Source of the DNA: Candidatus Limnocylindrales bacterium
GTDB taxonomy: Bacteria; Chloroflexota; Limnocylindria; Limnocylindrales; CSP1-4
Direction of reading: 5' to 3'
Assembly (NCBI GenBank): GCA_031292335.1
Contig: JARLHH010000282.1
Span: forward strand, 1 to 10,433
Length of the DNA stretch: 10,433 bases
The notes below the pieces were generated by a model. The model was not told where the DNA came from, did no database searches, and saw nothing but the letters and a program-made list of their open reading frames with translations. A program made the position numbers and the translations under genes. This document shows, piece by piece, positions 1-6,342 of this stretch; position 1 is the stretch's first letter, and the number at the start of each line of letters is the position of its first letter.

Positions 1-12
1 CCCTCGGGCGGC

Positions 13-327
13 TCAGGCACCGACGCCGTCGACGACGACGCTGACCGCCCCGAGTCGCAGGCCGAGAAGGCGCTCGATCGCGGTGGCGACCGCGACCTGC
101 ACGTCGACGGCGAGGTCGGGCAGCGGCTGGGCCGCCCGCGCGACCACGACGACCCGGGCCTCCACGGCCCCGTCCCGCATCCGGATCCCGACCGCCCGCC
201 CAGACAGGGCGCGTCGCCAGGCCGGGCCGCCCCGTCCCACCCGCAGCACGCCGGGCACCTCGAGCGCCGCCCTCCGGATCACGTCGCGGATGACCGGGTG
301 GCTGACCGCGAGGCCGGGCGCGGTCAC
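13..327 (-). CDS. Asp23/Gls24-family envelope protein (paralog 1)
   Basis: A small 104-residue protein of the Asp23/Gls24 (alkaline shock protein) family. It lacks signal peptide and membrane segments. Visible family features are an N-terminal helix with the EVPGV element (residues 23-27), a central beta-rich part (VEARVVVVARA, 55-65), the helix LPDLAVDVQVAVATAIERLLGL (69-90) and a closing strand VSVVVDGV (95-102). Asp23 proteins are cytosolic, often membrane-associated, and linked to cell-envelope stress; the exact biochemical role is unknown. The start is GTG at 327, preceded by GGGGAG (334-339) six bases away, and it overlaps the plsX stop in a GTGA junction, so translation is probably coupled to plsX. 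A second family member lies at 8030-8515. The 12 bases after the stop contain GAGGG on the minus strand, perhaps the ribosome binding site of another gene beyond the window (inference). Confidence 0.85.
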   Translation of the reverse strand: MTAPGLAVSHPVIRDVIRRAALEVPGVLRVGRGGPAWRRALSGRAVGIRMRDGAVEARVVVVARAAQPLPDLAVDVQVAVATAIERLLGLRLGAVSVVVDGVGA

Positions 328-1439
328 GCGGGACTCCCCGCCGCGGGCGCCTGGGCGGGGACGCCGTCCCCGCCGACGGCCTCACCGTCCGGCCCGGTCG
401 GCGGAGCCGCTCCCGGGCGGCGGAAGGTCTCGCCGATCAGCTCCGGCAACCGCACCCTTGCCGCTGCCGCTCCGACCGCGATCGCGTGGGTGATCATCCG
501 CCGCTTCGCGCGGCCGTGCGTGATGATCACGGTGCCACGCACGCCGAGCAGCGGCGACCCGCCGAGGACTTCGTAGTCGAAGGTGGCCTGGATCCGGCGG
601 ATCCCGGGTCGCATCAGCAGGTAGGCCAGCCGGCCGCGCAGGCCCGCCTGGAACTCCTTCCGCCACAGGTCGAAGATGAAGCCGGACAGGCCCTCGAAGA
701 ACTTGATCGTGACGTTGCCCAGGACCGCGTCGCAGACGACGACATCGGCAGGGTGGTGGACGAGGTCCTTGCCCTCCACGTTGCCGGTGAAGTTCAGGCC
801 GGACTGGTCGAGGAGCGCCGTGGCGCCCTGGATTCGGGCGTCCCCCTTCCCCTTCTCCTCGCCGATCGAGAGCAGCGCGACCCGCGGCTGGGCCACGCCG
901 AGCGCGCGCTCGGCGAAGAGCGAACCCATGTGCGCGTACTGGACCAGGTTCTCGGGGGTCGAGTCCGGGTTCGCCCCGATGTCGAGCAGCACGAACGGGC
1001 CGGAATCGGTGATGAGCTGGATCGCCAGCGCCGGTCGGTCGACGCCCGGCACGCGGCCGAGCCGGAGCACCGCGGCTGCCATGGCCGCGCCGGTGTGCCC
1101 GGCCGTGATCACCGCATCCGCGCGGCCGCGCTTCACGAGATCGCACGCCACCAGGATCGAAGCGTCACGCTTCTCCCGCAGCGCAAGCGCCGGGTGCTCG
1201 TGCATCTCGATCACCTGCCCGGCCGCCTCGAGCGAGACGTTCGACGGGAGCGCGGCGCCTGTCAGCCCGCGGATCCGCTCCGGGTCGCCGACCAGGATCA
1301 GCTCGTCATCCGGGAACTCCGCCGCGTACAGCAGGGCTCCCGCCACCACCTCGTCCGGCGCGTGGTCGCCCCCCATCGCGTCGATCGCGAGGCGGACCTT
1401 CCGGGTTCGCTCGACGCCGCGGACGGTGGTGAGATCCAT
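324..1439 (-). CDS. plsX: Phosphate acyltransferase PlsX
   Basis: PlsX converts acyl-ACP and phosphate to acyl-phosphate, the donor PlsY uses to acylate glycerol-3-phosphate. It is a peripheral cytosolic/membrane enzyme of phospholipid synthesis. The 371-residue protein carries the family landmarks in order: AIDAMGGDHAPDEVV (18-32), DAVITAGHTGAAMA (108-121), LLDIGANPD (151-159), LSIGEEKGKG (190-199), NFTGNVEGKDL (216-226), GNVTIKFFEG (241-250) and GGSPLLGVRGTVIITHGRA (293-311). Position 115 is His where AGNTGA with Asn is usual. The last ~33 residues (from about 339) are a Pro/Ala/Gly-rich tail beyond the normal end of the family. The ATG at 1439 has GGAG (1447-1450) upstream and no plausible closer start. 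It follows rpmF by 48 nt, a widespread neighbour pair, and overlaps the downstream asp23-like gene by 4 nt. Its ribosome binding site may lie in a hairpin (separate entry). Confidence 0.97.
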   Translation of the reverse strand: MDLTTVRGVERTRKVRLAIDAMGGDHAPDEVVAGALLYAAEFPDDELILVGDPERIRGLTGAALPSNVSLEAAGQVIEMHEHPALALREKRDASILVACDLVKRGRADAVITAGHTGAAMAAAVLRLGRVPGVDRPALAIQLITDSGPFVLLDIGANPDSTPENLVQYAHMGSLFAERALGVAQPRVALLSIGEEKGKGDARIQGATALLDQSGLNFTGNVEGKDLVHHPADVVVCDAVLGNVTIKFFEGLSGFIFDLWRKEFQAGLRGRLAYLLMRPGIRRIQATFDYEVLGGSPLLGVRGTVIITHGRAKRRMITHAIAVGAAAARVRLPELIGETFRRPGAAPPTGPDGEAVGGDGVPAQAPAAGSPA

Positions 1440-1442
1440 CGG

Positions 1443-1483
1443 CGGACTCCGTGGTTGGGCGCCGGGAACGCGGCGCCAGTCCG
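1443..1483 (-). promoter_or_regulatory. Possible hairpin over the plsX ribosome binding site
   Basis: On the minus strand, in the rpmF-plsX gap, CGGACT (1483-1478) can pair with AGTCCG (1448-1443). Directly inside it, GGCGCC (1477-1472) can pair with GGCGCC (1463-1458) around an 8-nt loop, leaving a 9-nt one-sided bulge (1457-1449). The presumed plsX Shine-Dalgarno GGAG (1450-1447) is partly inside the outer stem. This could dampen plsX translation or form an mRNA processing site. In DNA this GC-rich such pairings also arise by chance, so a function is inference only. There is no T-tract, so it does not look like a terminator. Confidence 0.3.
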
Positions 1484-1487
1484 GCCG

Positions 1488-1688
1488 TCAGGAGGCGGCT
1501 TCGCCGCCCTTCGCCTTGAGCTCCACGACGACCCGGCCGCGGTAGTAGCCGCAGTTCGGGCAGGCGTGGTGGGAGCGCCGCATCTGGTGGCAGTGCGAGC
1601 ACTCGACGAGGCTGGGCGCGGTGAGCGCGAGGTGCGCGCGGCGGTCGCCCTGCCGGGCGTGCGATACCTTGCGCTTGGGGAGACCCAT
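1488..1688 (-). CDS. rpmF: 50S ribosomal protein bL32, zinc-binding form
   Basis: Large-subunit ribosomal protein bL32, 66 residues, near the usual family length. The N-terminus MGLPKRKVSHARQGDRRAHL is the family signature (basic PKRK and RRAH elements). Two CxxC pairs, Cys30/Cys33 and Cys43/Cys46, form the zinc ribbon, so this is the zinc-containing (C+) form. The short C-terminal tail after GYYRGR is Lys/Glu/Ala-rich. The ATG at 1688 has GAGGAG on the minus strand 10 nt upstream. It sits between yceD (119 nt upstream) and plsX (48 nt downstream), the classic yceD-rpmF-plsX arrangement of many bacteria. The 119-nt gap allows an own promoter. Confidence 0.97.
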   Translation of the reverse strand: MGLPKRKVSHARQGDRRAHLALTAPSLVECSHCHQMRRSHHACPNCGYYRGRVVVELKAKGGEAAS

Positions 1689-1794
1689 CGGGGTGGTCGC
1701 TCCTCTGGTGTCGGGCGGCGCGCTGGGCGCTGGAGCCGCCGGTTCGTCGGATCATGGCCACGTCCTCGCAGACCGCGCGACGGGCCGAAGGCGG

Positions 1795-1824
1795 AGTGTA
1801 GCGGGTTTCAGGCCTCCGTGTCCG
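1795..1824 (-). promoter_or_regulatory. Weak candidate promoter for rpmF-plsX
   Basis: Within and just before the 119-nt gap between yceD and rpmF, the minus strand reads CGGACA (1824-1819), an 18-nt spacer, then TACACT (1800-1795). Each hexamer matches four of six consensus sigma-70-type positions. It would initiate about 100 nt upstream of rpmF, letting rpmF, plsX and the asp23-like gene be transcribed apart from the upstream run. The rest of the gap shows no clear terminator; a GGCGGC/GCCGCC pair there has a 15-nt loop and no T-tract. The evidence is weak. Confidence 0.25.
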
Positions 1825-2365
1825 GCTGGAACTCGCGGAGCGCCTCCAGCCGGGGATCGAGCGCCGCATCGGGGTGGCTGTGGGGCCCCAGGTTCCGATC
1901 GGCGCCGCAGAGCGGGCAGAGGCCGCGGCAGTCCGGGCGGCAGAGCGGGACGATCGGCGCGGCAAGCTGGATCGCCTCGCGCACCGGCGTCTCGAGATCC
2001 ATCTCGTGATGGTCGGTGAGCCGCGCCACCTCGGGCTCCAGGGACCGGTTCAGCGGCTGGCCCGTCGCGATGTCGAGCGTGGGCAGGAACTCCTCGTCGA
2101 GATCGAGCTCCAGGGGCACCACCACCGGCACCAGGCAGCGCCCACAGGTGTCCGCCAGCGCCGTCGAGACGTGCCCGGTCACGACCAGGCCCCGGTTCGT
2201 CCGCACCGCGCGCACGCTGCCGGCCACCGGCTCCGCCAGGACCAGGTCACCCCCCAGGTCGATCGTCGCGCCAGCGAAGCTGAGGTCGAGGAACGAGCCG
2301 CGCGGCTCGCCGAGAAGCCCCGCGACGTTGAACAGGAGCGGCTGTTCGTCGGGCCCGACGGTCAC
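1808..2365 (-). CDS. yceD: YceD/DUF177 family protein
   Basis: A 185-residue DUF177 protein (YceD; YlbN in Bacillus), found next to rpmF across bacteria and linked to large-subunit rRNA accumulation or processing in E. coli and plants; its biochemical activity is not settled. Seen here are an N-terminal FNVAGLLGEPRGS (12-24), a CxxC pair in ADTCGRC (Cys74/Cys77), the EEFLPT segment (91-96), and a second Cys cluster CRPDCRGLCPLCG (Cys142, 146, 150, 153). The GLCPLCG signature plus the earlier CxxC suggests metal binding. The GTG start at 2365 overlaps the stop of the upstream gene in GTGA, with only a poor ribosome binding site, so translational coupling is likely. No alternative start near the conserved N-terminus is better. 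Confidence 0.93.
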   Translation of the reverse strand: MTVGPDEQPLLFNVAGLLGEPRGSFLDLSFAGATIDLGGDLVLAEPVAGSVRAVRTNRGLVVTGHVSTALADTCGRCLVPVVVPLELDLDEEFLPTLDIATGQPLNRSLEPEVARLTDHHEMDLETPVREAIQLAAPIVPLCRPDCRGLCPLCGADRNLGPHSHPDAALDPRLEALREFQPDTEA

Positions 2366-2880
2366 CGAGCGGGGCCGCGATCGGCGACCGCGGCGGCGGG
2401 CTCCTCGTCGTACGGCTCCGCGCCGGCGGCGGGCTCCTCCGGGACCCTCCGCTCGTCGAGCATCTCGATCCCCCGCCGGATGCTCTGGAGCGCCTTGACG
2501 ACCTCGCCCTCCAGGTGGACCAGGACATCGGCCGCGTACTCGTCTGCCCCGCGCCGGATGTCGGCGGCCTCGGCAAGCGCGGCCTCGACGATCCCGCGCC
2601 CCTCGGCCTCCGCGGCCTCCGTCAGGCCGCGCTCGTCGATCAGGAAGGCGGCCTGCTCCTGCGCCTTCGCGACGATCCGCTCGGACTCCTGCTGGGCCCG
2701 CTCGAGGATCCGCTCGCCCTCGGCGTTGATGCGCCGGGCCGACTGGACCTCCTCCGGCACGGCGTGGCGCAGCTCGTCGACGAGGTCAAGGGCGGCCGCC
2801 TGGTCGACGACGACGTTCGACGTCAGCGGCAGCTTCCGCCCGTTGGCGATCATCGCCTCGAGGCGTTCGACGAAGAACAT
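2362..2880 (-). CDS. DivIVA/SepIVA-like coiled-coil protein
   Basis: A 172-residue, charged, mostly helical protein with no signal or membrane segment. Residues ~25-47 (VVVDQAAALDLVDELRHAVPEE) resemble the N-terminal part of actinobacterial SCO5569/SepIVA (Rv2927c)-type proteins, where a similar segment ends in LPxxL. Residues ~50-140 are Ala/Glu/Arg-rich with heptad-like spacing, as in DivIVA-domain or ATP synthase b-subunit-like coiled coils. The last ~30 residues are acidic and Pro/Ala-rich, probably disordered. SepIVA is a cytoplasmic septation/elongation factor of mycobacteria, encoded next to a yceD homolog, which is the context here. A role in division or envelope growth is inference. 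The ATG at 2880 has a purine-rich stretch (GGAGGG) rather far upstream, and coaD ends 57 nt before it. The similarity is judged by eye from memory of the actinobacterial sequence. Confidence 0.75.
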   Translation of the reverse strand: MFFVERLEAMIANGRKLPLTSNVVVDQAAALDLVDELRHAVPEEVQSARRINAEGERILERAQQESERIVAKAQEQAAFLIDERGLTEAAEAEGRGIVEAALAEAADIRRGADEYAADVLVHLEGEVVKALQSIRRGIEMLDERRVPEEPAAGAEPYDEEPAAAVADRGPAR

Positions 2881-2937
2881 GATGTCGATGGGACCGCCCT
2901 CCGCACGCGGGCGTCGAGGCCGCCCGGCTGGACCGGA

Positions 2938-3456
2938 TTATCGCACGCGGGCGAGCGCTCCCTCGGCCGCCGCGACCGCCGCCAGGCGTTCCGCCACCGA
3001 GGGCGGCACCATCTCGGCCGGGTCGCCACCGAAGCGCACGATCTCCCTGACCAGGCTGGAGGAGAGGTAGCTGTACTCGAGCGCGGTCATGAAGAAGACG
3101 GTGTCGATCTCGGGTGCCAGCCGGTGGTTCATGTGGGCCATCTGCAGCTCCGCCTCGAAGTCGCTGACCGCCCGCAGACCGCGAACGATGAAGCGTGCGC
3201 CCAGCTCGCGGCAGGCATCCACCGTGAGCCCGGCGAAGGGGCGGACGTCCACCCGGGCTGCCTGGTCGGCGAGCGCCTCGCCCACGCCGGACCGGATCAC
3301 CGCGACGCGCGTATCGATGTCCAGCATGGGAACCTTCTTCGGGTTCACCAGGACGCCCACCACGACGCGATCGAAGACGCCCAGCGCCCGGCGCAGCACG
3401 TCCACGTGGCCCAGCGTGATCGGGTCGAACGAGCCGGGGTAGACCGCGACGCGCAT
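2938..3456 (-). CDS. coaD: Pantetheine-phosphate adenylyltransferase (CoaD)
   Basis: CoaD transfers AMP from ATP to 4'-phosphopantetheine to give dephospho-CoA, the fourth step of CoA synthesis, in the cytosol. The 172-residue product shows the nucleotidyltransferase signature YPGSFDPITLGH (6-17; TxGH motif at 14-17), VNPKK (37-41) with the substrate-binding Lys, IVRGLRAVSDFEAEL (90-104) and the ATP-loop SYLSSSLVREI (129-139). The frame stays open 20 codons further upstream, but that stretch lies inside rsmD and is unlike the family. The ATG at 3456 begins exactly at MRVAVYPGSFDP and has GAGGTGGAG just upstream, so I take it as the start. It follows the rsmD stop by 13 nt; rsmD-coaD is a very common pair. 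It ends with TAA. Confidence 0.97.
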   Translation of the reverse strand: MRVAVYPGSFDPITLGHVDVLRRALGVFDRVVVGVLVNPKKVPMLDIDTRVAVIRSGVGEALADQAARVDVRPFAGLTVDACRELGARFIVRGLRAVSDFEAELQMAHMNHRLAPEIDTVFFMTALEYSYLSSSLVREIVRFGGDPAEMVPPSVAERLAAVAAAEGALARVR

Positions 3457-3469
3457 CACCCGCTCCACC

Positions 3470-4069
3470 TCAGGCGCCGTCGGGCGGTGGCACGTCCTCC
3501 GCCGTGGCGCGAACATAGGAGACGACGATGGTCTCGCCGAACCTGCGTTCCCGGTTCGATCGTAACAGCCCGACGGCCGGCGGCGGGGGCCGCTTCCCGA
3601 AGCCGGTGGCGATCACGAGGGATCCGGGACTGAGCGGCGCAGCCGGCTCCCCGAGCTCGCGCAGGCAGGCTTCCCGGACCTCGACGTCCGCGTAGGGCGG
3701 ATCCAGGATGACGAGGTCGAAGGGGCCGTCGCCGTGCGCGCGCGTCCGGAGGTAGCCGACCGCGTCCCCGCGCACGACATGCGCTCGACCCGCGAGGCCC
3801 GCCCGGCGGAGGTTCTCCGCGATCACCCGACAGGTGGCAGCATCGTGTTCCACGAGGACCGCCCGGGCGGCGCCGCGGGACAGCGCCTCGATGGCAGCCG
3901 CGCCGCTGCCGGCACACAGGTCGAGGACGCTCGACTCCGCCAGGACGGGCTCCAGCGACCCGAAGACCGCCTGCTTCACCCGGTCGGCCAGGGGCCGCGT
4001 CCCCGGGCCCGGGGCGGCCAGCCGGATGCCGCGGGCGGACCCGGCGATGACCCGCCCGGCGTCCGGCAC
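3470..4069 (-). CDS. rsmD: 16S rRNA (guanine-966-N2)-methyltransferase RsmD
   Basis: RsmD methylates N2 of G966 in 16S rRNA using S-adenosylmethionine during small-subunit assembly. The 199-residue protein has the family N-terminus RVIAGSARGIRL (6-17), the RNA-binding GTRPLADRVKQAVFGSL element (23-39), SAM motif I VLDLCAGSGAAAIEALSRGA (48-67), acidic VEHD (73-76), and the catalytic motif IV LDPPY (122-126). Length matches the family. The GTG start at 4069 lies 3 nt after the recG stop (TAG), implying coupled translation. The C-terminus (PPPDGA) is short and Pro-rich. The closest alternative would be another small N6/N2-methyltransferase, but motif order and the coaD neighbour make RsmD secure. 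Confidence 0.96.
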   Translation of the reverse strand: MPDAGRVIAGSARGIRLAAPGPGTRPLADRVKQAVFGSLEPVLAESSVLDLCAGSGAAAIEALSRGAARAVLVEHDAATCRVIAENLRRAGLAGRAHVVRGDAVGYLRTRAHGDGPFDLVILDPPYADVEVREACLRELGEPAAPLSPGSLVIATGFGKRPPPPAVGLLRSNRERRFGETIVVSYVRATAEDVPPPDGA

Positions 4070-4072
4070 CGC

Positions 4073-6334
4073 CTAGGCCCCGGTCGCCGGCTCGCCGGCC
4101 GCCACGTCGCGCAGCCAGCCGCGGTCCATCTCGCGGGCGAGCGCGAGGCCGGTCCGGGCCACGCCACCATCGGCGAGCAGGAGCGCCTCCGCGTGGCGCC
4201 GCGCAGCGACGGCGAGCTCGCGATGGTCGGCCCGGGCCAGCGTCGCCACCCGAAGCCGCGGCAGCCCGTGCTGCACGTAGCCGAGGACGTCGCCCTCGCG
4301 CCGCTGCTCGAAGTCGACCTCCGCCAGCGCGAAGCCGTCGTCCAGCCGCGCGACCGCGGCCAGGCGCACCTGTTCCGGACCGACCGGCTCGATCTCGCCG
4401 CGCTCGAGCGCCGCGGCCCGGCGCTCGTCGGACGGAAGCCGGTCGCTCACGAGGACGCACCAGCCCTGGTCCGTGGCCCGCCCCACGCGGCCACGGAGCT
4501 GGTGGAGCTGGGCCAGTCCGAAGCGGTCCGCCCCCTCGATCACCATGACGCTCGCCGCCGGGACATCCACGCCGACCTCGACGACGGTCGTCCCGACGAG
4601 CACGTCCACGCGGCCGTCCCGGAAGCCGGCCATCGCGGCGTCGCGCTCGGCGGGTCGCAGGCGCCCATGCACGAGCCCCACAACAAGCTCCCGCTCGAGG
4701 CCGGCCGCCGAGAGCCGCTCCGGCGCGTTCAGGAGCGCGCGCAGGCGCGCCGCCTCGGCCTCCGCCCCGGCCACATCGTCGGGCGCATCCCCGGCCGCCG
4801 CATCCGCCTCGTCGATGTGGGGCACGACCACGAACGACTGCCGGCCTGCCGCCGCCTCACGCGCCACGAACGTCCACAGCCGGTCGAGGTAATCCGGATG
4901 GCGCAGGCCGGTGCGGATCGGCAGCCGGCCGCCCGGCGCGGTGCGCAGGTCGGTGACGTCCAGGTCCGCGTACAGCACCTGCCCGATCGTGCGGGGGATT
5001 GGCGTCGCGGTCATGAGCAGCACGTGCGCGGCCCCGCCGCGCGTCTTCGCCTCGAGCGCGCCGCGCTGCTCCACCCCGAACCGGTGCTGCTCGTCCACCA
5101 CCACCAGCCCGAGGCGCGCGTAGGCGACGCGCTCCGAGAACAGCGCGTGCGTCCCGACGACGACCTGGGCGCGTCCATCGGCCAGCGCCTCCAGGACCCG
5201 GCGCGATTCCGGACCGGCGAGCGAGCCGGTCAGCAGCTCCACGGCGATCCCGAGCGGCCGCAGGAAGTCGTCGAGCGTCGCGGCGTGCTGGCGTGCCAGC
5301 AGGTCGGTGGGCGCGAGCAGGGCCCCCTGTACGCCCGCGCCGGCCGCCAGCGCCAGGGCGTACGCGGCGACCGCGGTCTTGCCCGACCCGACGTCGCCCT
5401 GCAGGAGCCGCAGCATCGGATGCGGGCCGCGGACGTCGTCGCGGACGGCGTCCATTGCGCGCCCCTGGTCGTCCGTGAGCTCGACGGGGCGGCCGAGCCG
5501 GACGGCCAGCGCAGCGGCGAGCGCGCGCCGCACGAGCGCGTCCTGCTCGGGAGGCGTCGCGATCGAGACCGAGGCCGCGACCGCCCGCTCACGGCGTCGG
5601 CCGACCATGCCCACCTGGAGCGCCAGCAGCTCGTCGAAGGCGAGCCGCCGAAGCGCGGCGTCGCGCCGCTCGAAGTCATCCGGGAAGTGCACCTGCGCGA
5701 GCGCATCCCCGATCCCGACCAGCCCCATCTCGCGCCGGATCGCCTCGGGCAGGTACTCCGGGTAGGGAGGCAGTCGATCGAGGGCCGCGCGGATGGCCGT
5801 GCGCAGCGTCCGGATCGGCAGCCCGGCAGTCAGCCCGTAGACGGGTACGATCCGGCCGACGTGCAGGAGATCGCCTTCGGGCGCCTGGAACGCCGGGTTG
5901 TCCAGCACGACGGTCGCGCCGCGCTTCTTCAGCTTGCCGGAGAAGATCAGGTCATCGCCCTCGCGGAGGCGCCGCTCGACGTACTGGCGGCCGTACCACT
6001 GGGCCTCCGCCGCGCCGCTCTCATCGACCAGGTCGGCCGTGGTGACCCGAATGCCGCGCCGGGCGGTGCGTCCCGACCGGACCCGGCTGACGGTGGCGCG
6101 CGCGCTCACGATCGTGTCGGGCGTCACGAAGCGGAGCGCCTGCAGCGGGAAGAGGACCCGCAGGTCGTCGTAGCGGCGGGGCAACCAGAGGAGCAGGTCA
6201 CGCACGCTGACCAGGCCGATCCGGGACCCGACCCGCCGGAGAACGGTCGCACCGGGCAGCCCGCTGGCCGACAGCGCAACGCCGAACGGATCGGCCGCCA
6301 GGGTCGGAGGCGTGGGCGGCGTCGCGGTGCCCAC
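4073..6334 (-). CDS. recG: ATP-dependent DNA helicase RecG
   Basis: RecG is a double-strand DNA translocase that remodels stalled replication forks and Holliday junctions. The 753-residue protein has an N-terminal wedge/OB region (~20-165, including LLLWLPRRYDDL 47-58) and a superfamily 2 helicase core: Walker A GDVGSGKT (313-320), motif Ia APTDLLARQH (341-350), DEQH box (414-417), motif III MTATPIPRT (441-449), GRLRPAERDAAM (557-568), GTTVVEVGVDVP (581-592), GADRFGLAQLHQLRGRVGR (601-619). The C-terminal TRG-like segment reads QRREGDVLGYVQHG (677-690), where RGPGE..G..QSG is common. The frame continues far upstream inside fakA. I chose GTG 6334 because AGGGGA (6339-6344) precedes it, it starts 8 nt after the fakA stop, and the N-terminus then has family length. 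The wedge's usual N-terminal helical extension is short. Confidence 0.97.
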   Translation of the reverse strand: MGTATPPTPPTLAADPFGVALSASGLPGATVLRRVGSRIGLVSVRDLLLWLPRRYDDLRVLFPLQALRFVTPDTIVSARATVSRVRSGRTARRGIRVTTADLVDESGAAEAQWYGRQYVERRLREGDDLIFSGKLKKRGATVVLDNPAFQAPEGDLLHVGRIVPVYGLTAGLPIRTLRTAIRAALDRLPPYPEYLPEAIRREMGLVGIGDALAQVHFPDDFERRDAALRRLAFDELLALQVGMVGRRRERAVAASVSIATPPEQDALVRRALAAALAVRLGRPVELTDDQGRAMDAVRDDVRGPHPMLRLLQGDVGSGKTAVAAYALALAAGAGVQGALLAPTDLLARQHAATLDDFLRPLGIAVELLTGSLAGPESRRVLEALADGRAQVVVGTHALFSERVAYARLGLVVVDEQHRFGVEQRGALEAKTRGGAAHVLLMTATPIPRTIGQVLYADLDVTDLRTAPGGRLPIRTGLRHPDYLDRLWTFVAREAAAGRQSFVVVPHIDEADAAAGDAPDDVAGAEAEAARLRALLNAPERLSAAGLERELVVGLVHGRLRPAERDAAMAGFRDGRVDVLVGTTVVEVGVDVPAASVMVIEGADRFGLAQLHQLRGRVGRATDQGWCVLVSDRLPSDERRAAALERGEIEPVGPEQVRLAAVARLDDGFALAEVDFEQRREGDVLGYVQHGLPRLRVATLARADHRELAVAARRHAEALLLADGGVARTGLALAREMDRGWLRDVAAGEPATGA

Positions 6335-6342
6335 GCCGTCCC

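Noticed and set aside
486..2009. A 507-codon plus-strand open frame opposite plsX, rpmF and part of yceD
   Set aside because: It spans three convincing minus-strand genes and their gaps, with low-complexity Arg/Gly-rich translation.
3457..3516. Twenty extra N-terminal codons for coaD
   Set aside because: They lie mostly inside rsmD, and CoaD proteins begin right at the YPGSFDP strand. A good ribosome binding site precedes ATG 3456.
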